From assembly GCF_013523055.1 (NCBI RefSeq), contig NZ_JAAMQM010000010.1, positions 155,503 through 219,502 of the forward strand: a DNA stretch of 64,000 nt, written 5' to 3'. The stretch comes from Pseudomonas capeferrum (GTDB lineage: Bacteria > Pseudomonadota > Gammaproteobacteria > Pseudomonadales > Pseudomonadaceae). Position 1 is the first letter of the stretch, and each line of letters starts with the position of its first letter. The position numbers and the translations under genes were made by a program. A model generated the notes under the pieces. That model worked only from the letters and a program-made list of their open reading frames with translations. It did not search any database and was not told where the DNA came from. Shown piece after piece: positions 37,668-47,349 of this stretch.

Positions 37668-38684
37668 ATGAAACGACTCAGCATGCTCATGGCCGGCTTG
37701 ATGCTGGCGATCAGTCTTGCCAGCAACGCCATCACCGCAAGCGCCGATACCCGTCCGCCCATCCGTTTCGGCGACATTACCTGGGAGAGCGGCGCCTTCA
37801 CCACCGAAATCCTGCGACGCATCGTCGAGAAAGGCTACGGCTACCCTACCGAAACTTTGCCAGGCAGCACCGTCAGCATGGAGGTGGCCCTGGCACGCAA
37901 CGACCTGCAGGTGATCGCCGAGGAATGGGCCGGTCGCAGCCCGGCATGGAACAAGGCCGAGCAGGCCGGCCAGGTGTTCGCCCTGGGCGATATCGTCAAG
38001 AACGCCGAGGAAGGCTGGTGGATCCCCGCCTACGTGGTCAAGGGCGACCCGGCGCGCAACCTGGCGCCTCTTGCCCCGGAACTGCGCAGCGTCGCTGACC
38101 TCAAGCGCTACCCTCAGGTGTTCCGCGATCCGGAATCCCCCGACAAGGGCCGTTTCCTCAACAGCCCCAGTGGCTGGACGTCGGAAACCGTCAACAGCCA
38201 GAAACTCAAGGCGTACGGCCTGGACACCTTGTACAGCAACTTTCGTAGCGGCTCCGGAGCGGCGCTGGATGCCGAGATCAACTCGTCGATCCGGCGTGGC
38301 CAACCGGTGCTTTTCTACTACTGGAGCCCGACGCCGCTGATGGGCCGCCACGAGCTGATCCGCCTGGAGGAACCCGCCTACGACGCCGCGGCCTGGGCGA
38401 CCTTGACGGACCCGAAGAACCCTGCCCCGCGCGGCAGTCGCTCGCTGCCCGCCAAGCTGTCCATCGGCGTCTCGGCGGCCTTTCACGAGGCGTATCCGGA
38501 ACTCGTGGCCTTTTTCGAAAAGGTCGACCTGCCCATCGACTTGCTGAACAAGGCCCTGGCGCGCATGAGCGAGACCCGCCAGCCGCCCGAGGCCGCCGCG
38601 CATGCCTTCCTGCGTGACAACCCTGACGTCTGGAAACCTTGGCTCCCCGACGAAGTCGCCCGCAAGGTCGAGGCCAGCCTGTGA
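37668..38684 (+). CDS. Periplasmic binding protein of a glycine-betaine/choline-type ABC transporter
   Basis: The 338-residue protein has a signal peptide (about 1-25; MKRLSMLMAGLMLAISLASN) and an OpuAC-type domain: IRFGDITWESGAFTTEIL, a middle EEGWWIPAYVVKG and RGQPVLFYYWSPTP. Proteins of this class bind quaternary amines or related amino-acid derivatives. I chose ATG 37668, which gives a normal signal peptide. The stop overlaps the permease GTG start. The transporter lacks a nearby ATPase gene, and a chemoreceptor gene precedes it; a joint uptake-and-taxis role is possible. Confidence 0.9.
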   Translation: MKRLSMLMAGLMLAISLASNAITASADTRPPIRFGDITWESGAFTTEILRRIVEKGYGYPTETLPGSTVSMEVALARNDLQVIAEEWAGRSPAWNKAEQAGQVFALGDIVKNAEEGWWIPAYVVKGDPARNLAPLAPELRSVADLKRYPQVFRDPESPDKGRFLNSPSGWTSETVNSQKLKAYGLDTLYSNFRSGSGAALDAEINSSIRRGQPVLFYYWSPTPLMGRHELIRLEEPAYDAAAWATLTDPKNPAPRGSRSLPAKLSIGVSAAFHEAYPELVAFFEKVDLPIDLLNKALARMSETRQPPEAAAHAFLRDNPDVWKPWLPDEVARKVEASL

Positions 38685-39529
38685 ACGGAGGTTTTCCCGA
38701 AGCCTTGCAGTTTTCCTTCGCCGAGCGCGTCAATCGGCTGGTGGACTGGCTGGTTCTGAATTATGGCGATCAATTGCGCGCCTTGTCCGATTCGCTGCTG
38801 CAGTTGCTGGTCGGACTGGAAAACATCCTGCGGCTGATCCCCTGGTGGCTGCTGTTGCTGATGGTCGGCCTGCTGGCCTGGCACGCCACTCGCAACCTGC
38901 CGCGCGCCGTGCTGCTTGGTGGCCTGTTGATGCTCATCGGGATGCTCGGCCTGTGGGACAAGCTGCTGCAGACCCTGGCGCTGGTATTGGTCAGTACCGG
39001 ACTGTGCGTCCTGATCGGCGTGCCGCTGGGCATCCTGCTGGCCAGCAAGCCGACGGCCAGGCGCCTGCTGCTGCCGGTGCTGGACGTGATGCAGACCTTG
39101 CCCGCCTTCGTCTACCTGATCCCTGTACTGATGCTGTTCGGGCTGGGCAAGGTACCGGCGGTATTCGCTACCCTCATCTACGCCCTGCCGCCCCTGGTGC
39201 GCCTGACCGAGCTGGGCCTGAGCCAGATCGATCCGTCGCTGCTCAAGGCCGCTCGCGGACTGGGCGCCAATCGCTGGCAGAGGTTGCGGCGCATTGCCCT
39301 GCCGATCGCCTTGCCGAGCATCATGGCCGGCCTCAACCAGTCGGTGATGATGGCGCTGTCGATGGTGGTGGTCGCCTCGATGATCGGCGCGCGCGGCCTG
39401 GGCGAGGATGTCCTGGCCGGAATCCAGACCCTGAACGTCGGCCAGGGCGTCGAGGCAGGCCTGGCCATCGTGGCTCTGGCCATGGTCATCGACCGGATCA
39501 GCCAGGCCTATGGCCAACTGAAGCGATAG
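38681..39529 (+). CDS. ABC transporter permease, betaine/proline type
   Basis: The 282-residue protein has about six to seven helices and the permease EAA-loop ARGLGANRWQRLRRIALPIAL near residue 200, as in ProW/OpuAB. The start is a GTG (38681) that overlaps the preceding TGA, giving translational coupling; no ATG fits. It follows the OpuAC-like binding protein. No gene for a nucleotide-binding subunit follows: a REP hairpin and an unrelated reductase come next. The missing ATPase must be supplied from elsewhere, or the system is incomplete. Confidence 0.9.
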   Translation: MNGGFPEALQFSFAERVNRLVDWLVLNYGDQLRALSDSLLQLLVGLENILRLIPWWLLLLMVGLLAWHATRNLPRAVLLGGLLMLIGMLGLWDKLLQTLALVLVSTGLCVLIGVPLGILLASKPTARRLLLPVLDVMQTLPAFVYLIPVLMLFGLGKVPAVFATLIYALPPLVRLTELGLSQIDPSLLKAARGLGANRWQRLRRIALPIALPSIMAGLNQSVMMALSMVVVASMIGARGLGEDVLAGIQTLNVGQGVEAGLAIVALAMVIDRISQAYGQLKR

Positions 39530-39604
39530 CGACGTACGGGGCCGATCGCGTGACAGGCCTTGCCCTGACGCACAGGCATCGGTACAGACTGTATTGAGCC
39601 TTCA

Positions 39605-39704
39605 GTGACACTGCTGGCCTATCGCGGGACAAGCCCGCTCGCCAGCGGTGCGTGATATGCCCTGTGGCGAGCGGGCTTGTCCCGCGATAGGCCAGCAGTG
39701 TCAC
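39605..39704. repeat. REP doublet: 40-bp perfect inverted repeat
   Basis: Arms 39605-39644 and 39665-39704 are perfectly complementary over 40 bp with a 20-bp loop. The core matches the doublet at 8269-8383. It lies 75 bp after the ABC permease in a 425-bp gap (39530-39954) that has no other supported feature. It may stabilise the 3' end of the ABC transcript. Confidence 0.93.
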
Positions 39705-39954
39705 AGGAATTCCAGAAGCCGAAGGCTAAGCGCCAGCTTTTGAACCGACAGCTTCCCCTTGGCTGACTGGCATTCAGCCTCACGCCCTGCCCTGCTTGCT
39801 CTATCCATGCGGACTAGACGGGCTGGTCTGTGGCAAGCTGACAACCATTCCGGGAAAACCGTGTCGAACCCCAGTACCCGCACTATCGCCAGCCTCGTCA
39901 CGAATGCCATCAGTACGCCCGGTATTCAACCCGCCACTTCATCGGAGTTCATTC

Positions 39955-40992
39955 ATGCAGCGACGCACGTTAGGCCGCACCGACTTGCAGGTCAGTGCCA
40001 TTGCCCTCGGCACCATGACCTGGGGCGAGCAGAACACCCAGGCAGAAGCTTTCGAACAGATCCGATTGGCCAAGGATGCCGGGGTCAACTTCATCGACAC
40101 CGCAGAGATGTACCCGGTACCGCCCAATGGCGAGACCTATGGCAGCACCGAGACCATCATTGGCAATTATTTCCGGCAGTTCGGCGATCGCGGCGATTGG
40201 GTCCTGGCCAGCAAGGTGGTAGGCCCGGGCCGCATGGCGCATATCCGCGACGGCAATCCGCGCCTGAACCGGAACAACATCGTGGCGGCGCTCGATGCCA
40301 GCCTCGCGCGGTTGCAGACCGACTACCTGGACCTGTACCAACTGCATTGGCCTGATCGCAAGACCAACTTCTTCGGCGAGCTGGGTTTCACCTACGACCC
40401 GGACGATGAGTTCGTCGCTATCGAAGAGACCCTCGAAGTTCTCGATGACCTGGTCAAGGCAGGCAAGGTTCGGCATATCGGCCTGTCCAACGAGACGCCC
40501 TGGGGCACCGCGCAGTTCCTGCATCTTGCGCAGACGCGCGGTTGGCCACGCGCGGTATCCATCCAGAATCCCTACAGCCTGCTCAATCGCACCTTCGAGA
40601 TCGGTCTGGCGGAGATCGCCCTGCGCGAGCAGATCGGCCTGCTGGCCTACTCGCCCCTGGCCTTTGGCGTGCTGAGCGGCAAGTACCTGAACGGCGCGCG
40701 TCCGGCCAAGGGCCGCCTGACGCTGTTCGATCGCTTCCAACGCTACAACAACCCGCAGGTGGAGATCGCCGCCCAAGGCTACGTGGATCTGGCGCGTCGG
40801 CACGGCCTGGATCCGGCGCAGATGGCATTGGCCTTCGTCACTTCGCGACCGTTCGTGACCAGCAACATCATCGGGGCAACCACCCTGGAGCAGCTGCGCA
40901 GCAACCTGGACAGCATCGAGCTGAACCTGGACGCACAGCTGCTTGAAGCGCTGGAAGCCATCCATCTGCGCCAGCCCAACCCCGCGCCTTGA
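39955..40992 (+). CDS. Tas-like NADP(H)-dependent aldo/keto reductase
   Basis: The 345-residue length and sequence fit the Tas/YajO group: MQRRTLGRTDLQVSAIALGT, the tetrad residues in NFIDTAEMYPVPPNGETYG, LASKVVGPGRMAHIRDGNP and YLDLYQLHWPDR, then the cofactor segment TSNIIGATTLEQLRSNLDS. E. coli Tas has almost the same length. The ATG at 39955 gives the canonical start. It probably reduces aldehydes or sugars; the physiological role is unknown. An MFS gene follows after 64 bp on the same strand. Confidence 0.9.
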   Translation: MQRRTLGRTDLQVSAIALGTMTWGEQNTQAEAFEQIRLAKDAGVNFIDTAEMYPVPPNGETYGSTETIIGNYFRQFGDRGDWVLASKVVGPGRMAHIRDGNPRLNRNNIVAALDASLARLQTDYLDLYQLHWPDRKTNFFGELGFTYDPDDEFVAIEETLEVLDDLVKAGKVRHIGLSNETPWGTAQFLHLAQTRGWPRAVSIQNPYSLLNRTFEIGLAEIALREQIGLLAYSPLAFGVLSGKYLNGARPAKGRLTLFDRFQRYNNPQVEIAAQGYVDLARRHGLDPAQMALAFVTSRPFVTSNIIGATTLEQLRSNLDSIELNLDAQLLEALEAIHLRQPNPAP

Positions 40993-41056
40993 TACCCTGT
41001 GCGGGCAGTCGACCGATGGCATCGGTCCTTGCCCGCGACCGACTGTGAGTTCATAC

Positions 41057-42331
41057 GTGTCCAGCTCAACCCCTGCTGTCTCAAGCACCGTCTACCGCCA
41101 GCCCGGCTTCCTGGCTTTCCTGTTCTCCCGGGTAGCGGCCGTCGGTGCCATGCAGATCCAGGCTGTCGTTGTCGCCTGGCAAGTCTACGACATGACCCGC
41201 GACCCACTGTCGCTGGCTTATGTCGGCCTGGCCCAGTTCATCCCCATGGTGTTGCTGCTGATGCCGGCCGGCGATCTCATCGACCGCTATGACCGCAAGC
41301 GGATCCTGGCCTTGAGCTGGGCACTGCAAGCGGGGTGCAGTGGTGCGCTGGCGTGGCTGTCGATCAGCGACGCACAGAGCCCCCACGCCATCTATGCGGT
41401 GCTGGCCTTGTTCGGCTGCGGACGTGCCTTCACCGGGCCTGCCTTGCAGAGCCTGCTACCGCAGGTGGTACCGCGCGAGCAACTGGCCGCCGCGATTGCC
41501 GCCAACAGCATGATCATGCGGGGGGCAACCATCCTCGGGCCGTTGCTGGGTGGGGGGCTCTATGCCCTGGGCGGCGGTGGCCTCACCTATGGCTTGTGCC
41601 TGGGTTGTTTCGTGCTTGGCCTGTTCCTGCTCCGGCGAGTCCAGGTCAAGTATGCCGAGCAGCGCAAGCCGGTCGAAGGCACAGCCTGGAGCCGTTTCAC
41701 GGCGGGCATTGCCTTCATCCGCTCGCGGCCGATCATCCTCGGCACCATTTCGCTTGACCTGTTCGCGGTCCTGCTCGGGGGCGTGGTCGCGCTGTTGCCG
41801 ATCTATGCCCAGGACGTGCTGCATGTCGGCCCGGAGGGGCTTGGCGCACTGCGCAGTGCCGTGGCAATCGGTGAACTGTCGATCGGCTTCTACCTGAGCC
41901 TGCGCCCGTTCGATCGCAATGTCGGCATGACCATGTTCGGCGCTGTCGCCGTCTTCGGCCTGGCCAACCTGGTGTTCTCGTTGTCCAGCCTGTTCTGGCT
42001 GTCGTTCCTGGCGCTGGCCGTGGCCGGAGCGGCGGACATGGTCAGCGTGTACATCCGTTCCACCCTGGTGCAGTTCTCGACGCCCGATGCCATGCGTGGT
42101 CGGGTCAACGCGGTGAACATGCTGTTCATCGGCTCATCCAACGAGCTGGGCGAGTTTCGCGCTGGCAGCATGGCCGCGGCTTTCGGCGTGGTCGGCGCGG
42201 CCGTGGCGGGAAGCCTGTGCACATTGGCCGTGGTCGGGGGATGGATGGTCGGTTTCAAGCAGTTGCGCAAGGTCAATCACTTTGCCGATGCATTACCGGA
42301 AGCCCCGCGTAGCGAACAGCCCGGACGGTAA
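41057..42331 (+). CDS. Major-facilitator transporter, EntS-like
   Basis: The 424-residue protein has about 12 predicted helices. Motif A appears as PAGDLIDRYDRKRILALSW, with AFTGPALQSLLPQVVPREQL after helix 4. This pattern is typical of the MFS_3 / enterobactin-exporter (EntS) group. I chose the GTG at 41057, giving VSSSTPAVSSTVYRQPGFLAF just before the first helix; upstream ATG codons lie inside the preceding reductase gene. The cargo is unknown. It is convergent with the FCD regulator at 42370. Confidence 0.86.
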   Translation: MSSSTPAVSSTVYRQPGFLAFLFSRVAAVGAMQIQAVVVAWQVYDMTRDPLSLAYVGLAQFIPMVLLLMPAGDLIDRYDRKRILALSWALQAGCSGALAWLSISDAQSPHAIYAVLALFGCGRAFTGPALQSLLPQVVPREQLAAAIAANSMIMRGATILGPLLGGGLYALGGGGLTYGLCLGCFVLGLFLLRRVQVKYAEQRKPVEGTAWSRFTAGIAFIRSRPIILGTISLDLFAVLLGGVVALLPIYAQDVLHVGPEGLGALRSAVAIGELSIGFYLSLRPFDRNVGMTMFGAVAVFGLANLVFSLSSLFWLSFLALAVAGAADMVSVYIRSTLVQFSTPDAMRGRVNAVNMLFIGSSNELGEFRAGSMAAAFGVVGAAVAGSLCTLAVVGGWMVGFKQLRKVNHFADALPEAPRSEQPGR

Positions 42332-42369
42332 GCGCAGGTGCAGGCACGGCGGGCCATGCGCCCGCCCGT

Positions 42370-43119
42370 TCACGGCTCTTGAGCCTGGGCCTGCTCATGC
42401 GCCTGGCGCAACCGTTCGCGGCTGTTGCTCAGGTGCAGGCGCATGGCCATCTTCGCGCCCTCGCTGTCATGCCGGGCGATCGCCTCGTAGATCGCTTCAT
42501 GCTCATGGATGAGCCGACTCATGTAGTGGGCCTGATCGGCATGCGCCAGACGCGCCGAATTGAGACGAGTCCGCGGGATGATGCTGGTGCCCAGGTGATT
42601 GATGATGTCGGCAAAGTAATGATTGCCGCTGGACTGGGCAATCTGCAGGTGAAACTGGAAGTCCGCCGACACCGCGTCCGAGGCATGGGCGGCCCCTTCG
42701 TTGAGCTCGTCCAGGGCCCTGCGCATGGCGGCGAGCTGTTCGGTACTGCGGCGTTCTGCGGCGAGCCCGGCCGATTCGACCTCCAGGGCGATGCGCAATT
42801 CCAGGACCGCCAGCACTTCACGCAGGGTCACGATGGTGGCCGGGTCGACCCTGAAGCCACTTGAAGACGGCGCGTCCAGTACGAATGTACCGATGCCGTG
42901 TCGTGTCTCCACCTGGCCGGATGCCTGAAGGCGAGAGATGGCTTCGCGTACCACGGTACGGCTGACGCCTTCCTCGACCATGATCTGCGATTCTGTCGGT
43001 AACTTGTCGCCACGCTTGAGTCGGCCGCTGCGTATGCGTTCGGTCAGTACCGTGACCAGCTCTTGCGCGAGGCTGCGCGGCTTGCGGCGGGCTCGTGCCT
43101 GTACCTGCTGCTCTGTCAT
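42370..43119 (-). CDS. GntR/FCD-family transcriptional regulator
   Basis: The 249-residue protein has a GntR winged helix (about 15-85; RSGRLKRGDKLPTESQIM and VSRTVVREAISRLQASG) and a C-terminal FCD ligand domain (about 100-235) with metal-site residues in ADFQFHLQIAQSSGNHYF and HEHEAIYEAIARHD. FCD regulators typically answer to sugar acids or other carboxylates. No obvious target operon adjoins: a convergent MFS gene and a divergent small secreted protein are the neighbours. The AT-rich upstream region (43120-43327) probably contains its operator. Confidence 0.9.
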   Translation of the reverse strand: MTEQQVQARARRKPRSLAQELVTVLTERIRSGRLKRGDKLPTESQIMVEEGVSRTVVREAISRLQASGQVETRHGIGTFVLDAPSSSGFRVDPATIVTLREVLAVLELRIALEVESAGLAAERRSTEQLAAMRRALDELNEGAAHASDAVSADFQFHLQIAQSSGNHYFADIINHLGTSIIPRTRLNSARLAHADQAHYMSRLIHEHEAIYEAIARHDSEGAKMAMRLHLSNSRERLRQAHEQAQAQEP

Positions 43120-43327
43120 TCAGGGTGTCATTTCATTGAGGATGGACGGGCATCATCATAACTCAATCAGTTGTACGATCACATACACCCTTCATGGCTT
43201 TTCCATATCCATCTCAAAGGACCGTCCAGGGCCAACCCTGAGCCTGGGGTCTGAAGGCAAATTGCTGGCCCCCTGCTCTGTAAAGCGAAGGCAAAATTCC
43301 AATCTTTCAGAAGCTTAGGTAAACAAC

Positions 43328-43657
43328 ATGCGGGCTTTTCTAATATCGGTCGCCGCTTGCCTGATGACCCTGGTCATGAGCACCGTGCAGGCAAGGACGT
43401 TGAGCACGAATGATCGACAGGTCTGTGGTTGGGGGGCTCAGATCGCCGCCGAGGCGCAACGCTCCAAGCTTTCGGGGGTAAGCCTGTATACGGCCAGGAA
43501 GCGGTTGCAAAACCGCAAGTTTCCCAAGCCCTGGATGCGCATGACAGCATTCGGGATCGTCGAACAGACCTACACCAGCCCTTCACGGCTCCAGCCTGCC
43601 GCCATCCGACAGGTCTATAACGAACAATGCGTCGCGCATGCTGTTGCCAGGAGATAA
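43328..43657 (+). CDS. Small secreted protein of unknown function
   Basis: The 109-residue protein has a convincing signal peptide (MRAFLISVAACLMTLVMS, cleavage likely after VQA at about 22). The mature part is basic with two cysteines (in RQVCGWG and NEQCVAH) that could form a disulfide. No family was recognised. It is divergent from the FCD regulator, over a promoter-like AT-rich stretch. Coding is supported by the signal peptide and a codon pattern like neighbouring genes. Confidence 0.75.
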   Translation: MRAFLISVAACLMTLVMSTVQARTLSTNDRQVCGWGAQIAAEAQRSKLSGVSLYTARKRLQNRKFPKPWMRMTAFGIVEQTYTSPSRLQPAAIRQVYNEQCVAHAVARR

Positions 43658-43821
43658 TCCTATCTGAATCAATAGGTTATAAAGGAATCATGATGCTTGA
43701 AAGCATAAGTCAGGATTTCTCGTAAATACGTATTTTTAAACAAATTCAATGTGTTATGAAAGAAATCTAAAGATTTTATTAAGACACGAGCGCTGCATTT
43801 GCCGCGCTCGGAAGCAGGAAA

Positions 43822-45036
43822 TCAGCAGCCACTCAAGCGCTCGGGACGTCGTTCGCCGTCAAAGAACACGGGACGCAGACGCACGCCGAGCAGGTTGCCT
43901 GTGTAGGCCGCCACCAACCAGAGCCAGCCATGCATGCTGCCCGAAGCGATCCCGCTGAAGTACGCGCCGATATTGCAGCCGTAGGCCAGTCGCGAACCGT
44001 AGCCCAGCATCAGCCCTCCGATCACCGCCGCCAGCAGCGAGCGCAAGGGAATGTTCAGGCTCGGCGCGAAGCGGCCCGCGAGGCCGGCGGCAAGCAAGGC
44101 GCCGAGGACGATACCGATATCCATGACCGTGGTGACGTCCTGCCAGAGCGGAGCGGCCAGAGCCTTGGCGTTGCCGGGCATTTGCCAGAACGCCCAGCTG
44201 CCGACATCAACGCCCAGCGCGCCGAGGGTTTTGGCGCCCCACAAGGCGAATGCGGAAGTGATCCCCCATGGCCGCCCTGCCAGCGCCAAGGTGGCATAGT
44301 TCAGCAGTGCCAGGGCAAGCGCGCCCCACACCAACGGCCAAGGACCACGCAGGAATCGGCCCAAGCCCCGATGCGCGCTGGCTAGCGGCGCCTCGAGTCG
44401 TCCATGACGGCGCGTCTCCAGCTTCACCGTAATCCAGGCGATCAGGCCGAAGACCGCCAGGCTTGCCAGCAAGGCCGGGACGACACCCCAGGCCTGGACG
44501 ATCGAAGTGGCCGGGAACGATGGCAACGCAAACCACCAGTCGGCATGCTGGGTCGCCGCGACCGAACCGATGATGAAGAACAGCAAGGTGACCAGCATGC
44601 GCGCATTGCCGCCGCCTACGGTGAACAGAGTGCCTGACGCGCAGCCGCCGCCCAGTTGCATGCCGATGCCGAAGATGAAGGCACCGAAGACCACCGAAAC
44701 CCCGGCTGGGGCGACCAGTCCCGTCACCGGATTGCCGAACAGCGTGCCAGCGGATAACGCTGGGAAGAACAGCAGCACGGCGACGGCCAACATCACCATC
44801 TGCGCCCGTAGACCGGCACCCCGGCGTTCCTTGATGAAGACCCGCCAGGCGGACGTGAAGCCAAAGGCGGCATGATAGAGCGTCAGTCCCAGCGCTGTGC
44901 CGACGATCAACAGCAAGACCTGCCTGAAGCCGGCAGTGATATTGAGAAACCAGGCGCCCACCAGCAGCAGCGCAAGAGCGAGCAGCGGCACGCCCAGGCG
45001 TCGCGGCTCGGATGTAGCAGTAACGGAAAGACCCAT
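43822..45036 (-). CDS. YeeE/YedE (TsuA-like) sulfur-compound transporter
   Basis: The 404-residue protein has two related membrane halves, each with a conserved cysteine-glycine motif: GIGMQLGGGCASGTLF and SRLAYGCNIGAYFSGIASG. These match the YeeE/YedE family, whose members import thiosulfate or move other sulfur species via stepwise cysteine contacts. There are about ten helices. The usual partner, a TusA-like small protein, is not adjacent, so the cargo (thiosulfate, sulfite or selenium compounds) remains open. The gene stands alone after an AT-rich 164-bp region. Confidence 0.9.
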   Translation of the reverse strand: MGLSVTATSEPRRLGVPLLALALLLVGAWFLNITAGFRQVLLLIVGTALGLTLYHAAFGFTSAWRVFIKERRGAGLRAQMVMLAVAVLLFFPALSAGTLFGNPVTGLVAPAGVSVVFGAFIFGIGMQLGGGCASGTLFTVGGGNARMLVTLLFFIIGSVAATQHADWWFALPSFPATSIVQAWGVVPALLASLAVFGLIAWITVKLETRRHGRLEAPLASAHRGLGRFLRGPWPLVWGALALALLNYATLALAGRPWGITSAFALWGAKTLGALGVDVGSWAFWQMPGNAKALAAPLWQDVTTVMDIGIVLGALLAAGLAGRFAPSLNIPLRSLLAAVIGGLMLGYGSRLAYGCNIGAYFSGIASGSMHGWLWLVAAYTGNLLGVRLRPVFFDGERRPERLSGC

Positions 45037-45334
45037 CGGATTACTCGGATACAGTGATACGGGCGACGATTATAACGCCAGTGTCGGTGGACTTTGCAGC
45101 ACCGTGTCTACAGCCCGCTGGTGTACAGGGATGACACATGGGTCCTGAGGCATCTTCACAGCGATCCAAAGGATTCGCACACCCAGATGCTGCATTCACT
45201 AATCGAATAATGGGTATTTCAACATTTAATTTGTGGATGCCTGCTTCGGAACCCTATTCTGTCGATCAATCCCCACCGTCGTATCCTTCGATACGCTTGT
45301 GGCACGGGGATACAACAACAAGTCGAGATCGTCC

Positions 45335-46171
<837 letters not shown>

Positions 46172-46225
46172 CAGCAGGGTGTGCCTCGGTCGGCCTCGCT
46201 GCGAGACCGACCGAAGGGCAATGCC

Positions 46226-46741
46226 TTACTTCACCACGCCACACGCCATGCGACCACCGCCACCCCCGAGCTTCTCGGGGTGATCGCTGTGGTTGTCGCC
46301 GCCTACATGCACCATCAAGGCATGGCCCTTGAAATCCGATGCCTTCAGACGCGGAGCCAGTACCGGGTAGATAGCCTTGCCATCGGCGCCGACATACAGC
46401 GCCGGCAGGTCGCCACGGTGCCCGCTGTCGTCATAAGGCCCCTTGTGGGCGTTGGTCGAATCCGGGTCCCAGTGACCGCCCGCCGCGCCGGCCGGGACGG
46501 TCTTGCCGTTATCCTGGGCAGCATCGCAGGAAGGATTCTGGTGCAGGTGGAAACCATGAATACCCGGCGGCAGGTCCTTGAGGTCCGGAGTCAGCAGTGC
46601 ACCGGACTTGTTCTGCTCGATACTGATGGTGCCGATCGACTTGCCCTGGCCATCCGGGCCGGCCAACTTGATGTCGACCGTCTCGGCGGCCTGAGCGAAT
46701 CCTGCGGCGGCCAGTAATGCGGTCATTAGCACTGCTTTCAT
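46226..46741 (-). CDS. sodC: Periplasmic Cu,Zn superoxide dismutase
   Basis: A 171-residue precursor with a signal peptide (MKAVLMTALLAAAGFAQA, cleavage about 18-19). Metal ligands are in HGFHLHQNPSCD (copper and disulfide cysteine), GGHWDPDSTNAHKGP and GHRGDLP (zinc), MVHVGGDNHSD (copper) and the second cysteine in GRMACGVV. It removes superoxide in the periplasm. I chose ATG 46741; the open frame upstream has no signal sequence and no resemblance. The gene is monocistronic. Confidence 0.96.
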   Translation of the reverse strand: MKAVLMTALLAAAGFAQAAETVDIKLAGPDGQGKSIGTISIEQNKSGALLTPDLKDLPPGIHGFHLHQNPSCDAAQDNGKTVPAGAAGGHWDPDSTNAHKGPYDDSGHRGDLPALYVGADGKAIYPVLAPRLKASDFKGHALMVHVGGDNHSDHPEKLGGGGGRMACGVVK

Positions 46742-46931
46742 CTTGTCTCTCCATTGAAATTGCGGTCGGGCATCGAGTCCCAGTGCAACGCCACTGCTCC
46801 ACGCCCCAATCTGGGACCACCGTGGCGGCATTCGATTCCACCCATTAACAGCCTGACATACTTTCCGACCGAGGCGGAACCTCGCGCGCCCTTCCGCTTT
46901 CTACCTTGCAGACACTCTGAGGATATGCGCC

Positions 46932-47207
46932 ATGTTGGACCAGGCTACCGGCATGCAACCGGGAAGACGTTATACCGTGGACAATCAGGAGCGTGCCTGG
47001 CAATTCTCCGGTTTCTTCGAGGATGGCAAGTATTACCTGGGCCCGGATCTCGCCCTGCCGATAGGCTGGCTGGAAGGCACACGCTTCTACTACGACGACG
47101 TCGATCCGGATGATCAGCCGCTTTTCCCTGACCGTCTGGCCGGCACCATCGAGGGGCTGACCCTGACCCTCTTCGACGGCACGCGGCTGAAGCTGGAAGC
47201 GGAATGA
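46932..47207 (+). CDS. Conserved hypothetical protein, 91 residues
   Basis: A small acidic soluble protein starting MLDQATGMQPGRRYTVDNQE, rich in aromatic and acidic residues (for example FYYDDVDPDDQPLF), without signal peptide or membrane helix. I do not recognise a domain. GAGG sits upstream at suitable distance and codon use resembles the neighbours, so it is probably real. Convergent or co-directional neighbours (sodC, SDR) give no functional hint. Confidence 0.7.
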   Translation: MLDQATGMQPGRRYTVDNQERAWQFSGFFEDGKYYLGPDLALPIGWLEGTRFYYDDVDPDDQPLFPDRLAGTIEGLTLTLFDGTRLKLEAE

Positions 47208-47349
47208 CAGCGCGTCCGAGACATACACCTTGAGGGGTTATAACCGTTAACCGTTCGTCGCCTTCGTTGCGATCGGATTCAACGCGGCAGGCTCGATAGC
47301 TTCACACATAGGGAGAGTTGATTTCTATCCTGTGACAGGAGCATTTGCG

